DNA of 64,000 bases from Vibrio nereis NBRC 15637 (GTDB lineage Bacteria > Pseudomonadota > Gammaproteobacteria > Enterobacterales > Vibrionaceae), in the NCBI RefSeq assembly GCF_001591105.1, contig NZ_BCUD01000001.1, forward strand, positions 582,188 to 646,187. Reading direction: 5' to 3'. Made by a program: the position numbers and the translations under genes. Each line of letters opens with the position of its first letter. Within the stretch, counting starts at the first letter, position 1. This document shows positions 45,332-53,385 of the stretch, piece by piece. Below the pieces are notes generated by a model. It did no database searches. It was not told where the DNA came from and was given only the letters and a program-made list of their open reading frames with translations.

Positions 45332-45892
45332 TTAAAACTTGAATCTAGCACCAGCATAAAGCCCACTAACTGAGACATCAGTCCCCTTAATCTCTGCTGT
45401 TGCCGCCCGATAACCGGCATTCAACACAAGGTTTTGCTCAAACTCGAAGCCAATTTCCGCACCATATTGGAGTGCGCTACTAGACTCATTTATTGTGACT
45501 CCCGTCTGAGTAGACGTGATATCTAGATCCATTTTACCCACACCAAATAGGCCCGCAAAGTAAACATTAGAGCCTTGGGCATAGAGCTTAGGCTTCGCAT
45601 TTAAAAACACACCATTACCGTCAGCCGTGATGATGTTAGAATAATTTACTTCACCAAAAGTTCGATATTCACCCTCAAAGCCAATCTTCACAGAATCATG
45701 AGTTTGCATATCGTAGCCAACCACAAAATTGTAACCGGGATCATTATCTGCTGTTATCGAAATCCCGTTATCTTCGAGTTCAGTTTCATTGCTTAGAGCG
45801 ATATCTGCACCGATGTACAAACCTGTGTTTGCTGAAACGATACCACTCGCAAACATTGCTACAGACGCCAATAATAGTTGTTTTTTCTTCAT
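45332..45892 (-). CDS. Outer-membrane beta-barrel protein
   Basis: 186 residues from MKKKQLLLASVAMFASGIVSA (signal peptide, cleavage near A21-N22), with GAGGAAA upstream. The mature part has alternating amphipathic strands such as GYDMQTHDSVKIGFEGEYRTF, NVYFAGLFGVGKM and YGAEIGFEFEQNLVLNAGYR. The final residue is Phe in SGLYAGARFKF, typical of BamA-assembled 8-strand barrels (OmpX/OmpA-like). No C-terminal peptidoglycan domain. Exact role unknown. It faces a 480-bp upstream region that holds a possible sRNA. Confidence 0.85.
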   Translation of the reverse strand: MKKKQLLLASVAMFASGIVSANTGLYIGADIALSNETELEDNGISITADNDPGYNFVVGYDMQTHDSVKIGFEGEYRTFGEVNYSNIITADGNGVFLNAKPKLYAQGSNVYFAGLFGVGKMDLDITSTQTGVTINESSSALQYGAEIGFEFEQNLVLNAGYRAATAEIKGTDVSVSGLYAGARFKF

Positions 45893-46199
45893 GTTATTTT
45901 CCTCGGGCACAGCATTACCACATATACAAACTCATGCGTATTATTAATACTCTTAGTGAGTTTGCAACGATCGGACTGGAAAGAAGAAATGTATATGTGG
46001 ACTGAACTTAATAATTCACTTAGTACCGGCTCGGAATTACATAAAGATTGCATGAATCAGTGAGAGAGATGGGATGGCGACTATTTTTACCTAGCCTAGC
46101 TAGGTTGAATAAAAGTATGAACAAGAAATGGTTTGGATAAGTAAAGTATGAAATGCCTGTATCAGCTAGCAAAATCAACACTATACACTAGACTTAGAA

Positions 46200-46290
46200 T
46201 TATCGAGTCATAACGCAACTGACCGATTAGCGCAGGCTCATAAGAGCCCTTTCCCCTGTGCCCAAAGCCCAACGCTTTGGGCTTTTTTTT
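46200..46290 (+). ncRNA. Possible small RNA ending at an orphan terminator
   Basis: A strong + strand terminator, stem GCCCAAAGC/GCTTTGGGC (46260-46268 and 46274-46282) with T8, has no coding gene within 1 kb upstream on that strand; rsmF ends at 45244 with its own terminator. TAGAAT at 46195-46200 could be a -10 element, although no good -35 is visible. The left boundary is therefore a guess. It might instead stop stray or antisense transcription. Confidence 0.4.
46260..46290 (+). terminator. Orphan intrinsic terminator
   Basis: A 9-bp GC-rich stem, 5-base loop, then eight Ts on the + strand. On the minus strand no T run follows, so it serves a + strand transcript. Confidence 0.88.
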
Positions 46291-46325
46291 GCCCTTATTC
46301 TAGCGGGTAAATATGCCCAAAACCT

Positions 46326-46361
46326 TTTTAGTTAAGGACAAAGTTTTAGTTAAGGGCAAAA
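46326..46361. repeat. Two-copy 18-bp tandem repeat
   Basis: TTTTAGTTAAGGACAAAG is followed directly by TTTTAGTTAAGGGCAAAA (16/18 identical). It lies between the orphan terminator and the stop of the S1-domain gene. It could be replication slippage or a paired binding site. Confidence 0.6.
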
Positions 46362-46374
46362 ACGTACAATGCCG

Positions 46375-47208
46375 TTAGGCTAAACGGATACCTTCTTTTT
46401 CGATGACAATTTTGCCTTGCTTGTAGAGACCACCAATAGACTTCTTAAACGTGCCTTTGCTGGTACGAAATGCGGCAAAGATCGCTTCTGGAGTCGATTT
46501 ATCATTGAGAGGCAAGTATCCACCTTTTTTCTCTAACAACTCTAAAATTCTTTCGCTTAAGTCATCCATTTTAGCCACACCGATTTTTTGCAGTGAAAGG
46601 TCGATTTTACCGTCCTCACGGATGTTCTTGATGTAACCTTTTAATTTTTTACCAATGAACAGCTTACCGAACACATCCGATTTAAAAATCATTCCCCAGT
46701 GCTGGCCTTCTACAATGGCTTTAAAACCGAGGTCACTGCGCTCTGCAATAATCAGATCAACCTGCTGGTTACGTGTATATGTAGGGGGTGTTTTATCCAG
46801 CAGTTTGTTGAATTTTGTTGTACCGACAATACGACCCGAGGCTTTGTCCGTATAGACATAAACCAAAACATTTTGGCCAGCAGTGAAGCGCGCACGCTGC
46901 TCGCTGAATGGAATCAGTAGGTCTTTACCTTTAATCCCCCAACTCGCGAAAGCACCTGTACTATTCACACCTTCTATCTGCATCAATCCCCACTCGCCGA
47001 CTTGTGCGATCGGGGTTTCAGTTGTTGCCACGATCTGGCTGTCAGAATCGAAGTACAAAAAAGCATCGAGTTTATCACCTATTTCTGTTCCTTCTGGAAC
47101 AAATCGGTTCGGTAGCAAAGTCGTACCGTAATCACCAGCATCGAGAAATACGCCAAAATCTGCTTTTTTTACTACTTCTAAGTGGTTAATCTGACCAACT
47201 TTAATCAT
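46375..47208 (-). CDS. cvfB: CvfB-like S1 RNA-binding protein
   Basis: 277 residues. Tandem S1-like OB folds: the first starts GQINHLEVVKKADFGVFLDA, another is around 150-215 with SDLGFKAIVEGQHWGMIF and GYIKNIREDGKIDLSLQ. A C-terminal winged-helix domain follows (GGYLPLNDKSTPEAIFAAF ... SKGTFKKSIGGLY). This is the CvfB/YitL architecture known from Staphylococcus and Bacillus, where it binds RNA. It is divergent from the gene at 47299. The function in Vibrio is unproved. Confidence 0.82.
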   Translation of the reverse strand: MIKVGQINHLEVVKKADFGVFLDAGDYGTTLLPNRFVPEGTEIGDKLDAFLYFDSDSQIVATTETPIAQVGEWGLMQIEGVNSTGAFASWGIKGKDLLIPFSEQRARFTAGQNVLVYVYTDKASGRIVGTTKFNKLLDKTPPTYTRNQQVDLIIAERSDLGFKAIVEGQHWGMIFKSDVFGKLFIGKKLKGYIKNIREDGKIDLSLQKIGVAKMDDLSERILELLEKKGGYLPLNDKSTPEAIFAAFRTSKGTFKKSIGGLYKQGKIVIEKEGIRLA

Positions 47209-47298
47209 TTAAACTGTCTCTTGTTAAATTTGCGGTGATTATAGCGAATCTCTGTTATGCTTTCGCCAGTTATTGATAGTTTTTTTAGGAGCTTTTCT

Positions 47299-48684
47299 TT
47301 GTTCACCGTTGATAAGCAAGACGGCATCACTCTAAAAATCTCTCATGCACTGGCTTCGACAAAGAAGTCGACGGTTGACCTCTACTTTTTTGTGCCTGGC
47401 GAATTAAGTCTAACGGCCAATGTGCAAAAAGAAAGTGAGTTTTACTACGAAGCCATTGCTCAAAAGCGCGCATATTATAGCGATAAAACTCTCCTGCCCT
47501 TGGTACATAGCCGCTTAGCCAAACGCGGACGCCTCTCATCGACTCAATATCGTGTTAGCTTGAGCTTATTTGCCTATCAATATGTCATCGCCCTAGACAA
47601 AGCCGTAAGCCAACTTAACAAACACAACAAAGAGTCGGTGACGATAGAAGAAGTCGATGAAGTCATTCATCTTGCGTTAGATATTCTAAAGAAGCTACGT
47701 CGTGGTATTCCTTATGAAGAGAGCTTGAAGCGCTACTACGCAAACGTGGATAACTACCTTTCTTGGTACACCGGGCAACGATTCATGTCGCTGGTGGCTC
47801 ACATGCCACGTGATGGTGAGTATAAGTCTATTAAAGAAAGTTTGCTTGCCATTGTGGAGAAAGAAGCAGCACATAGAAAGCTAAATGACTATAACTCCGA
47901 ACGTGTACGTGACGATGTAACTCGACTTAGCAATAAAATGCGTTTGCTTCGCCGTTTGATAGAGCACCCTGTTGTCTTGCAAGAAAAGACCCAATCTTTA
48001 GGAAGCAACATGAAACGTGTGGTAAAAGGCAGTGCCACGGGTTTTGTTATGGTTTTTGTGACCATTACCGCTATCTTAGCGCGCGATTACTGGGGTGAAA
48101 TTACCGTCTCTTTTATTGTGTTGATGTCCTTCGTATACGCTTTGCGCGAAATATTTAAAGACGATCTACGCGATGTCATGTGGCGCTGGTTGCGGAAAGG
48201 CAGGCCTAAATGGCGCAAGCTTTATCTAGATCCCACGACCAAAAAAGCCGTGGGTCAAAAACTCGAATGGCTCGACTATAAGCAGCTCGATAAACTCCCT
48301 GATAGGATCAAGCTCATTCGAAAAAAGCGTGTTGTACAACGGGAAGAAAACATTCTGCATTATCGCTCTGAAGTAGAGATGTCGACATCCAAATTCATGA
48401 GTGGCTATGAAGAAACACGAGAATCTCTTCTCATTAGTATGCGTCCTCTGATGCGGCTAATGGACAAAGGCTCTAACAAAGTCTACATGCTTAATAACGG
48501 CCAAGTAAGCCGCGAGTCCGTTGAAAAACGTCACCTGATAAACTTAATCGCCAAAGAAAACGACCACAACGGAGAGATCAACTATTACCGCTGGAAAATA
48601 GTCTTAAACCGAAGCAAGATTGTCGCGATTGAAGAGATTAAAGTGGAAGACATTAGTCACCCATTTTCTTCAGTGACAGAGTAA
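47299..48684 (+). CDS. Uncharacterised membrane protein (461 aa)
   Basis: A TTG start at 47299 with AGGAG 7 bases upstream gives MFTVDKQDGITLKISHAL. An ATG at 47257 in the same frame lacks a ribosome-binding site. The N-terminal 240 residues are soluble and helical. Two adjacent hydrophobic helices at about 250-290 (GFVMVFVTITAILA, ITVSFIVLMSFVYAL) are followed by a basic region (WRWLRKGRPKWRKLY) and a C-terminal mixed domain. No family recognised. The 3' end overlaps the convergent DUF4442 gene by 32 bases. A near-matS site is embedded at 47909. Confidence 0.8.
   Translation: MFTVDKQDGITLKISHALASTKKSTVDLYFFVPGELSLTANVQKESEFYYEAIAQKRAYYSDKTLLPLVHSRLAKRGRLSSTQYRVSLSLFAYQYVIALDKAVSQLNKHNKESVTIEEVDEVIHLALDILKKLRRGIPYEESLKRYYANVDNYLSWYTGQRFMSLVAHMPRDGEYKSIKESLLAIVEKEAAHRKLNDYNSERVRDDVTRLSNKMRLLRRLIEHPVVLQEKTQSLGSNMKRVVKGSATGFVMVFVTITAILARDYWGEITVSFIVLMSFVYALREIFKDDLRDVMWRWLRKGRPKWRKLYLDPTTKKAVGQKLEWLDYKQLDKLPDRIKLIRKKRVVQREENILHYRSEVEMSTSKFMSGYEETRESLLISMRPLMRLMDKGSNKVYMLNNGQVSRESVEKRHLINLIAKENDHNGEINYYRWKIVLNRSKIVAIEEIKVEDISHPFSSVTE
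47909..47921 (+). promoter_or_regulatory. matS: matS-like site inside the 47299-48684 gene
   Basis: GTGACGATGTAAC has one mismatch to matS. Substitution and strand are as in the other near-sites of this window. Confidence 0.4.
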
Positions 48685-49132
48685 GATCGAATTCCGCCAT
48701 AGGCTCATCTCCATGCAGTGATGGGCAAGTGGCGGTAATTTTCACCGCGCGATTGACTCTTTCTCCAGTAGCCATGACTTCATCAAGCATTTGATCGATA
48801 AGTTCACCATCATTGCATACAAAGTGCACGTCTGCTTCGGGACGTTTTAAAAACCGCCCCTCCACTGCTTTAAAGGCCAATGACACTTTCTCACCTCGGC
48901 TCTGTGCTTTACTCATCGCCATAAACCCACCTGCCACATCGGCACCAACCGCAAGTGCACCAAAATACATACTGTTCAGGTGATTTTTCGTGTTACGTCG
49001 TAATGGAATTTTGACTTCGACACCTGCGCTATCCAGCTTGACGATTTTAGGGCGGCAGATCCATATTAGTGGCACTTTAAAAAAGCCGAACGTTTTAAGA
49101 TAGAGATTTGCTTTGGTCAAAGGAGAGAGCAT
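48653..49132 (-). CDS. DUF4442 hotdog-fold protein (thioesterase-like)
   Basis: 159 residues. The hotdog fold is suggested by HLNSMYFGALAVGADVAGGFMAM, which includes the N-x-x-Y-F-G-A-L pattern of DUF4442/PaaI-like proteins, followed by VSLAFKAVEGRFLKRPEADV. It is probably an acyl-CoA or acyl-ACP thioesterase relative; the substrate is unknown. Convergent and overlapping by 32 bases at the 3' end with the upstream gene. ATG at 49132. Confidence 0.82.
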   Translation of the reverse strand: MLSPLTKANLYLKTFGFFKVPLIWICRPKIVKLDSAGVEVKIPLRRNTKNHLNSMYFGALAVGADVAGGFMAMSKAQSRGEKVSLAFKAVEGRFLKRPEADVHFVCNDGELIDQMLDEVMATGERVNRAVKITATCPSLHGDEPMAEFDLTLSLKKMGD

Positions 49133-49244
49133 AGACTGGTCCGATTAGTTATTTTATCTTGCCCACTTCACACCTAAGAAAGGTTTATGTCAACATTTCA
49201 TTAACATAAACCCCTTATTTTATGATCCAGAAGCACCTAGGAAG

Positions 49245-50129
49245 CTACACTGTCACAACCGCCTCAAGACTATTCTCGACAAGGTACTCTTGGATTTTTG
49301 GGTAATGTGACAAATTGCTGCTAGTCAATATAGCGGGTTTATTCACGGCCAATGCTGCCTTAAAGGACATGGTTATTAACTCCAGCACCGTTTCATTCTC
49401 AGGGTCATATAAATACTCTAGCTTCTCATTGAATCGATCAATGCCCAGAGTAAACTGCGCTAAGTTTTCTAAGTTAATAACGATACCGTCAAAGTAATGC
49501 AATAGCTTTTCAGCAAGTAGCGCGGATGACGGTACGTCAACTGTGTAAAGCACTTTGAAACCATTTAGACCTCGCGGTAATCCTTGTTCAGCTAATAGGT
49601 CAATCACTTTAGCCGCATCCGACAATGTGCGAACAAAAGGAACAACCACTTGCACATCCACTCCCTGCCCTTGCAATGCTTTCACGACTTTACACTCTAA
49701 CGTAAACGCAGAGCCAAAGGATTCCGACGCATAACGAGAAACACCGCGAAGGCCCAAAGCTGGGTTCACTTCAGAAGTTTCCACACTTCCACCAAGGAGC
49801 GAGCTAAAAGCATAACTATCCGCATTACTTAAGCTGAGCCTAACCACTTTGTGCTCCGGCTTAACCGCCTGGAGTATGGTTTGTGTCAGCGTCGAAACGA
49901 AGTGATCTTCTGTCGAAACCTCACCTAAAATTGCGTGAATGGACGCAAGTTCAACATCCTTTAGATTTTGCGAGACACTTTCAAATCCGGGATGATAAAA
50001 GATATGCTCCATAATCAAATCTGACATTGAAACATATAGATAAGAATGCTCGGTTGAACACTCTACGGAAGGTAATGCTGCTCCTAATCTTAGTGCTGGA
50101 TGCAAACCACCTGAAGTTTCTAAACTCAT
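49245..50129 (-). CDS. Free-standing PEP-synthase C-terminal (PEP-utilising TIM barrel) domain
   Basis: 294 residues from MSLETSGGLHPALR, with GGAG 5 bases upstream; the ATG at 50144 is an alternative. The central segment NPALGLRGVSRYASESFGSA and LECKVVKAL corresponds to the PpsA C-terminal domain (NPMLGFRGASRY...LEC). It is followed by VVVPFVRTLSDAAKVIDLL, GFKVLYTVDVPSSALL and FDGIVINLENLAQFTLGIDR. The ATP-grasp and phosphohistidine domains of PEP synthase are absent, and the catalytic CGQAPS-like cysteine region is not obvious (YPKIQEYLVE instead). It is divergent from aroG, which consumes PEP, so a PEP-sensing or regulatory role is conceivable. Confidence 0.75.
   Translation of the reverse strand: MSLETSGGLHPALRLGAALPSVECSTEHSYLYVSMSDLIMEHIFYHPGFESVSQNLKDVELASIHAILGEVSTEDHFVSTLTQTILQAVKPEHKVVRLSLSNADSYAFSSLLGGSVETSEVNPALGLRGVSRYASESFGSAFTLECKVVKALQGQGVDVQVVVPFVRTLSDAAKVIDLLAEQGLPRGLNGFKVLYTVDVPSSALLAEKLLHYFDGIVINLENLAQFTLGIDRFNEKLEYLYDPENETVLELITMSFKAALAVNKPAILTSSNLSHYPKIQEYLVENSLEAVVTV
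49663..49670 (-). promoter_or_regulatory. KOPS-like octamer pointing toward dif
   Basis: CCCTGCCC on the + strand, so GGGCAGGG on the minus strand, right of dif. The polarity again points toward dif. Confidence 0.5.
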
Positions 50130-50233
50130 AACTGCTCCGTACATAATATTCTTCTGCGTTATACAAAACATACCCATTGATATTCTGACACACAAGGGCA
50201 AATAACATTTTTAGTAACTAAAGATGAATAGTT

Positions 50234-50251
50234 TGTCACTTTATACTTACA
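50234..50251. promoter_or_regulatory. Possible TyrR box upstream of aroG
   Basis: TGTCAC-N6-CTTACA matches the TyrR box TGTAAA-N6-TTTACA at 9 of 12 bases, keeping the key G and C. It lies in the divergent region, about 90 bases before aroG. Tentative. Confidence 0.3.
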
Positions 50252-50338
50252 GAAAATGAAGTTTAGCGATAAGTGGTTTATTCCTTTGTTTGTTTCCGTT
50301 ATCTTTATCGCTTCGCAATAAAAAGAACAGGCTACAGT

Positions 50339-51388
50339 ATGCCACTCAAAACCGATGAATTAAGAACCCAACCTTTGGGTCCTATGCCTACTCCGGCAGA
50401 GCTTGGAAGCGCTCACCCAATTACGGACGATGTAGCGGAACGCATAGCTGAGTCTCGTCGTCAGATTGAAAAAATTCTTACTGGTGAAGACGATCGTCTT
50501 CTTGTTATCGTAGGCCCATGCTCTGTGCATGATACAGAAGCCGCACTTGATTACGCTGAGCGCCTTGCTCAAGTTCAAGAGCAATATAAAGACGAACTTT
50601 TCATCGTCATGCGTACTTACTTTGAAAAGCCACGTACAGTCGTGGGTTGGAAAGGCTTAATTACCGATCCAAATCTAGATGGTTCTTACGCTCTTGAAGC
50701 GGGTCTTCACAAAGCACGTAAATTACTGCTAGACATCAATAAGCTTGGTCTTGCAACCGCAACCGAGTTCCTTGATATGATTACAGGCCAATACATTGCG
50801 GATCTCATTTCATGGGGCGCAATTGGCGCTCGTACCACTGAGTCTCAAATTCACCGCGAGATGGCCTCTGCCCTGTCTTGCCCGGTTGGCTTTAAAAACG
50901 GCACTAACGGCAATATTAAAATCGCCATTGACGCGATTCGCGCTTCAAAGGCATCACACTACTTCTACTCTCCAGATAAGAACGGTCGCATGACGGTATA
51001 CCGTACAAGCGGTAACCCGTATGGACACGTGATCTTACGCGGTGGCGATAAAGGACCAAACTTTGATGCTGCATCTGTAGAAGCAGCGTGTAAACAACTG
51101 GCGGAGTTTGGCTTACCAGAACGCCTAGTCGTTGATTTTAGCCACGCTAATTGCCAAAAGCAGCATAGAAAGCAGCTAGATGTTACCGCAGATGTTTGTG
51201 AGCAGATCAAATCGGGCAAAAATCAAATTGCAGGTGTTATGGCTGAAAGCTTCATTAAGGAAGGCAACCAGCCAATGGATGACATTAACAATCTAACCTA
51301 TGGTCAATCCATCACCGATCCATGTCTAAGCTGGGAAGACACAGCTCAAATGTTAGACATGTTGGCGAATGCTGTAAAAGCACGATAA
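50339..51388 (+). CDS. aroG: 3-deoxy-7-phosphoheptulonate synthase (DAHP synthase)
   Basis: 349 residues from MPLKTDELRTQPLGPMPTP; the longer frame is not supported. Type I-alpha DAHP synthase with LLVIVGPCSVHD, MRTYFEKPRTVVGWKGL, GARTTESQIHREMAS, KNGTNG and the metal/substrate residues in VDFSHANCQKQ. It condenses PEP and erythrose 4-phosphate, the first step of aromatic amino-acid synthesis. Whether it is the Phe-, Tyr- or Trp-sensitive isozyme cannot be read safely, so the symbol aroG is by similarity. It is followed after 21 bases by yajQ. Confidence 0.95.
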   Translation: MPLKTDELRTQPLGPMPTPAELGSAHPITDDVAERIAESRRQIEKILTGEDDRLLVIVGPCSVHDTEAALDYAERLAQVQEQYKDELFIVMRTYFEKPRTVVGWKGLITDPNLDGSYALEAGLHKARKLLLDINKLGLATATEFLDMITGQYIADLISWGAIGARTTESQIHREMASALSCPVGFKNGTNGNIKIAIDAIRASKASHYFYSPDKNGRMTVYRTSGNPYGHVILRGGDKGPNFDAASVEAACKQLAEFGLPERLVVDFSHANCQKQHRKQLDVTADVCEQIKSGKNQIAGVMAESFIKEGNQPMDDINNLTYGQSITDPCLSWEDTAQMLDMLANAVKAR

Positions 51389-51409
51389 TTTCAATCAGAG
51401 GACTTAATA

Positions 51410-51895
51410 ATGCCATCTTTTGATATCGTTTCTGAAATCGATACTGTTGAGCTACGTAATGCTGTAGATAACGCGACACGCGAACTGTCTACTCGTTTTG
51501 ATTTTCGTGGCGTGGAAGCATCGTTCGAGATGCAAAAAGATGAATCAGTAAAACTGAGTGCTGAAGGTGACTTCCAGCTAAAACAAATGCGCGACATTCT
51601 ACGTACACACCTGACAAAACGTGGTGTGGATGTGAACGCGATGGAAGCAAAAGCTGAAGAAGCGACTGGCAAAAACTGGCATCAAATCGTTGTATTTAAG
51701 CAAGGCATTGATACACCGACAGCAAAGAAAGTTGTCAAAGCGATCAAAGACGCGAAGCTAAAAGTGCAAGCTTCCATCCAAGGTGAAAAAGTTCGCGTTA
51801 CTGGCAAGAAACGTGACGACCTACAAGCAACAATTGCGATGATCCGTGAAGCTGACCTTGGCCAACCTTTCCAATACGAAAACTTCCGCGACTAA
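51410..51895 (+). CDS. yajQ: YajQ family nucleotide/cyclic-di-GMP-binding protein
   Basis: 161 residues, [20 protein letters not shown] then [15 protein letters not shown], with AGAGGAC before the ATG. Two ferredoxin-like domains as in YajQ/Bc3489. Family members bind nucleic acid or cyclic di-GMP and act in phage transcription or virulence control; the role in Vibrio is not defined. It is probably co-transcribed with aroG and followed by a terminator. Confidence 0.94.
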   Translation: MPSFDIVSEIDTVELRNAVDNATRELSTRFDFRGVEASFEMQKDESVKLSAEGDFQLKQMRDILRTHLTKRGVDVNAMEAKAEEATGKNWHQIVVFKQGIDTPTAKKVVKAIKDAKLKVQASIQGEKVRVTGKKRDDLQATIAMIREADLGQPFQYENFRD

Positions 51896-51912
51896 ACTCT
51901 ATTCGCTTAATA

Positions 51913-51939
51913 AAAAAACCGCCATCGGCGGTTTTTTTT
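51913..51939 (+). terminator. yajQ terminator
   Basis: AACCGCC/GGCGGTT stem with a 3-base loop, followed by T8. Confidence 0.93.
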
Positions 51940-51987
51940 CGGGTTTTCTTCAGTTCCGAGCGTGATTTAACAACAATACGTGAGCGG

Positions 51988-52923
51988 TTAAATCGCGCCG
52001 AGCTTTATGTGTAAATCATTCATTTTTAATAAACCATATTGTGCGGTATTTGGCGCAACAAAGACAACCACACGTAACTGCGCTTGTTTGGCTTTACTCA
52101 ACTTGTCCGCTAACTCTGCATCACTGGTATACAGCTCTCTTTCTGCATCTCTTCTGACTAAGTCAACAAATGAGAATGGGCATTCTTGGGGATAAAGCAC
52201 CCACTCAGCTTCCTGCATCAACCTTAATGCTTTGATAGGCAAAAGCTCAACATCATCTCCAAAATCAATCCAAGTCGTCCTCCCTTGCTCTACAATTCCT
52301 TCTTTGAGAGTCTCTTGGTACAAATCTTCAAGCTCTGAACGCGTTGACGCTTTATCTACCCTAGGATCAGCAAAAAAACTCTCCCAAAACTTACGACGTA
52401 AATCGACACTTGGTAGTGCTTCCTTGATATCAGTTCGCTTTGAGGCACCAAAATCAGCAAGCAAAGAGAGATTATGAGGAAGGGAGGCTTCTAATTTTTC
52501 ACGAATATTGCGGACAAGAACAGGCGAAGCCCCTCCACTTGAAATTGCCAACTGGATACGTCCGCGATTAATCATAGAGGGAGTGATAAAATCACAAAAA
52601 GGTTGGTCATCCACGACATTGACCAAAATTCCTAGCCTTTTGGCATCATGGTAAACTTGATGGTTCAAATCAGGGTTGTCCGTGGTCGCCCAAACTTGGA
52701 TAAACTTTTTGTCTAGTATTTCTTTAGAATAAAAATTCTGTATCCATAGGCACTCTTGTGAATCTACTAGCTCTTTTAAGTATGGTGCTATTTGTGGTGA
52801 AACAATCGTGACCAAGGCTCCTGCACGGACTAAGCTGTCCACTTTACGGCAAGCAACTTCACCGCCACCAACAACAAGCACTGGTTGACTTTTGAGATTT
52901 AAAAACAGTGGAAAATACTGCAT
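51988..52923 (-). CDS. cysG: Siroheme synthase-like protein with degenerate methyltransferase end
   Basis: 312 residues from MQYFPLFLNLKSQPVLVVGG (AAGGA 5-7 bases upstream). The N-terminal half is the CysG-B module: NAD-binding VLVVGGGEVACRKVDSLV, then NVVDDQPFCDFITPSMINRG with the catalytic Asp region and LAISSGGASPVLVRNIREKLE. It oxidises precorrin-2 and may chelate iron into sirohydrochlorin. The C-terminal ~110 residues (WIDFGDDVELLPIKALRLMQ) keep only a remnant of the SUMT methyltransferase domain. Full CysG is ~460 residues, so the uroporphyrinogen methylation must come from another protein. Confidence 0.82.
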   Translation of the reverse strand: MQYFPLFLNLKSQPVLVVGGGEVACRKVDSLVRAGALVTIVSPQIAPYLKELVDSQECLWIQNFYSKEILDKKFIQVWATTDNPDLNHQVYHDAKRLGILVNVVDDQPFCDFITPSMINRGRIQLAISSGGASPVLVRNIREKLEASLPHNLSLLADFGASKRTDIKEALPSVDLRRKFWESFFADPRVDKASTRSELEDLYQETLKEGIVEQGRTTWIDFGDDVELLPIKALRLMQEAEWVLYPQECPFSFVDLVRRDAERELYTSDAELADKLSKAKQAQLRVVVFVAPNTAQYGLLKMNDLHIKLGAI

Positions 52924-53385
52924 TTCATTCCTTGGATAATTCAACTGACTTCTGGTTCGATACTACCAAATTTGGGGCACCAACTTAAACGCACCAATAG
53001 CAATTAGATAATTTATCACTAAATTTTCCATCAAATGCAGAATATTGACGACATATACTGGCAATACTGTAAGCACAATATCCAATCAACCTATCGCATT
53101 AGGTCACTCTCTTCTGTTGCACTTAGACTGTGCTCACTTGCACTATTTACATTTAAGTAACATTTGTTCATTCTAGTTAACAAAGAGATTTGTGAATTCT
53201 ATCGAAATTCTTTTTAAATTATATGTTTGAGAATTCACAGTTCCTTTCCTACGCTTATAAGTGGTTGATTTACATAAAGCCGTATGAATGTAAATTCGAC
53301 CTAAAAATGGAATAAGCACAACACTTTTTCACTCGTTGTATCAGGTGTCACCTGGTTTAACATGGATCATTCAGGAAGGATACAA
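52924..53385. other. Regulatory region upstream of aapJ
   Basis: A 462-bp AT-rich region between the divergent cysG-like gene and aapJ. The one clear element is the inverted repeat at 53191-53239. No small ORF could be supported. Confidence 0.6.
53191..53239. repeat. 10-bp perfect inverted repeat upstream of aapJ
   Basis: TGTGAATTCT (53191-53200) and AGAATTCACA (53230-53239) are exact complements separated by 29 bases (centre to centre 39 bp). The layout suggests two half-operators or a regulator-mediated loop about 150-195 bases before the aapJ start. It does not match the ArgR box. Confidence 0.5.

Larger units (their letters stand above)
45893..46374. other. Intergenic region with orphan terminator and tandem repeat
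   Basis: No protein-coding gene is supported here. It holds the porin-like gene's promoter region, a + strand intrinsic terminator (46260-46290) with no gene before it, and a 2 x 18-bp tandem repeat (46326-46361). Confidence 0.6.
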
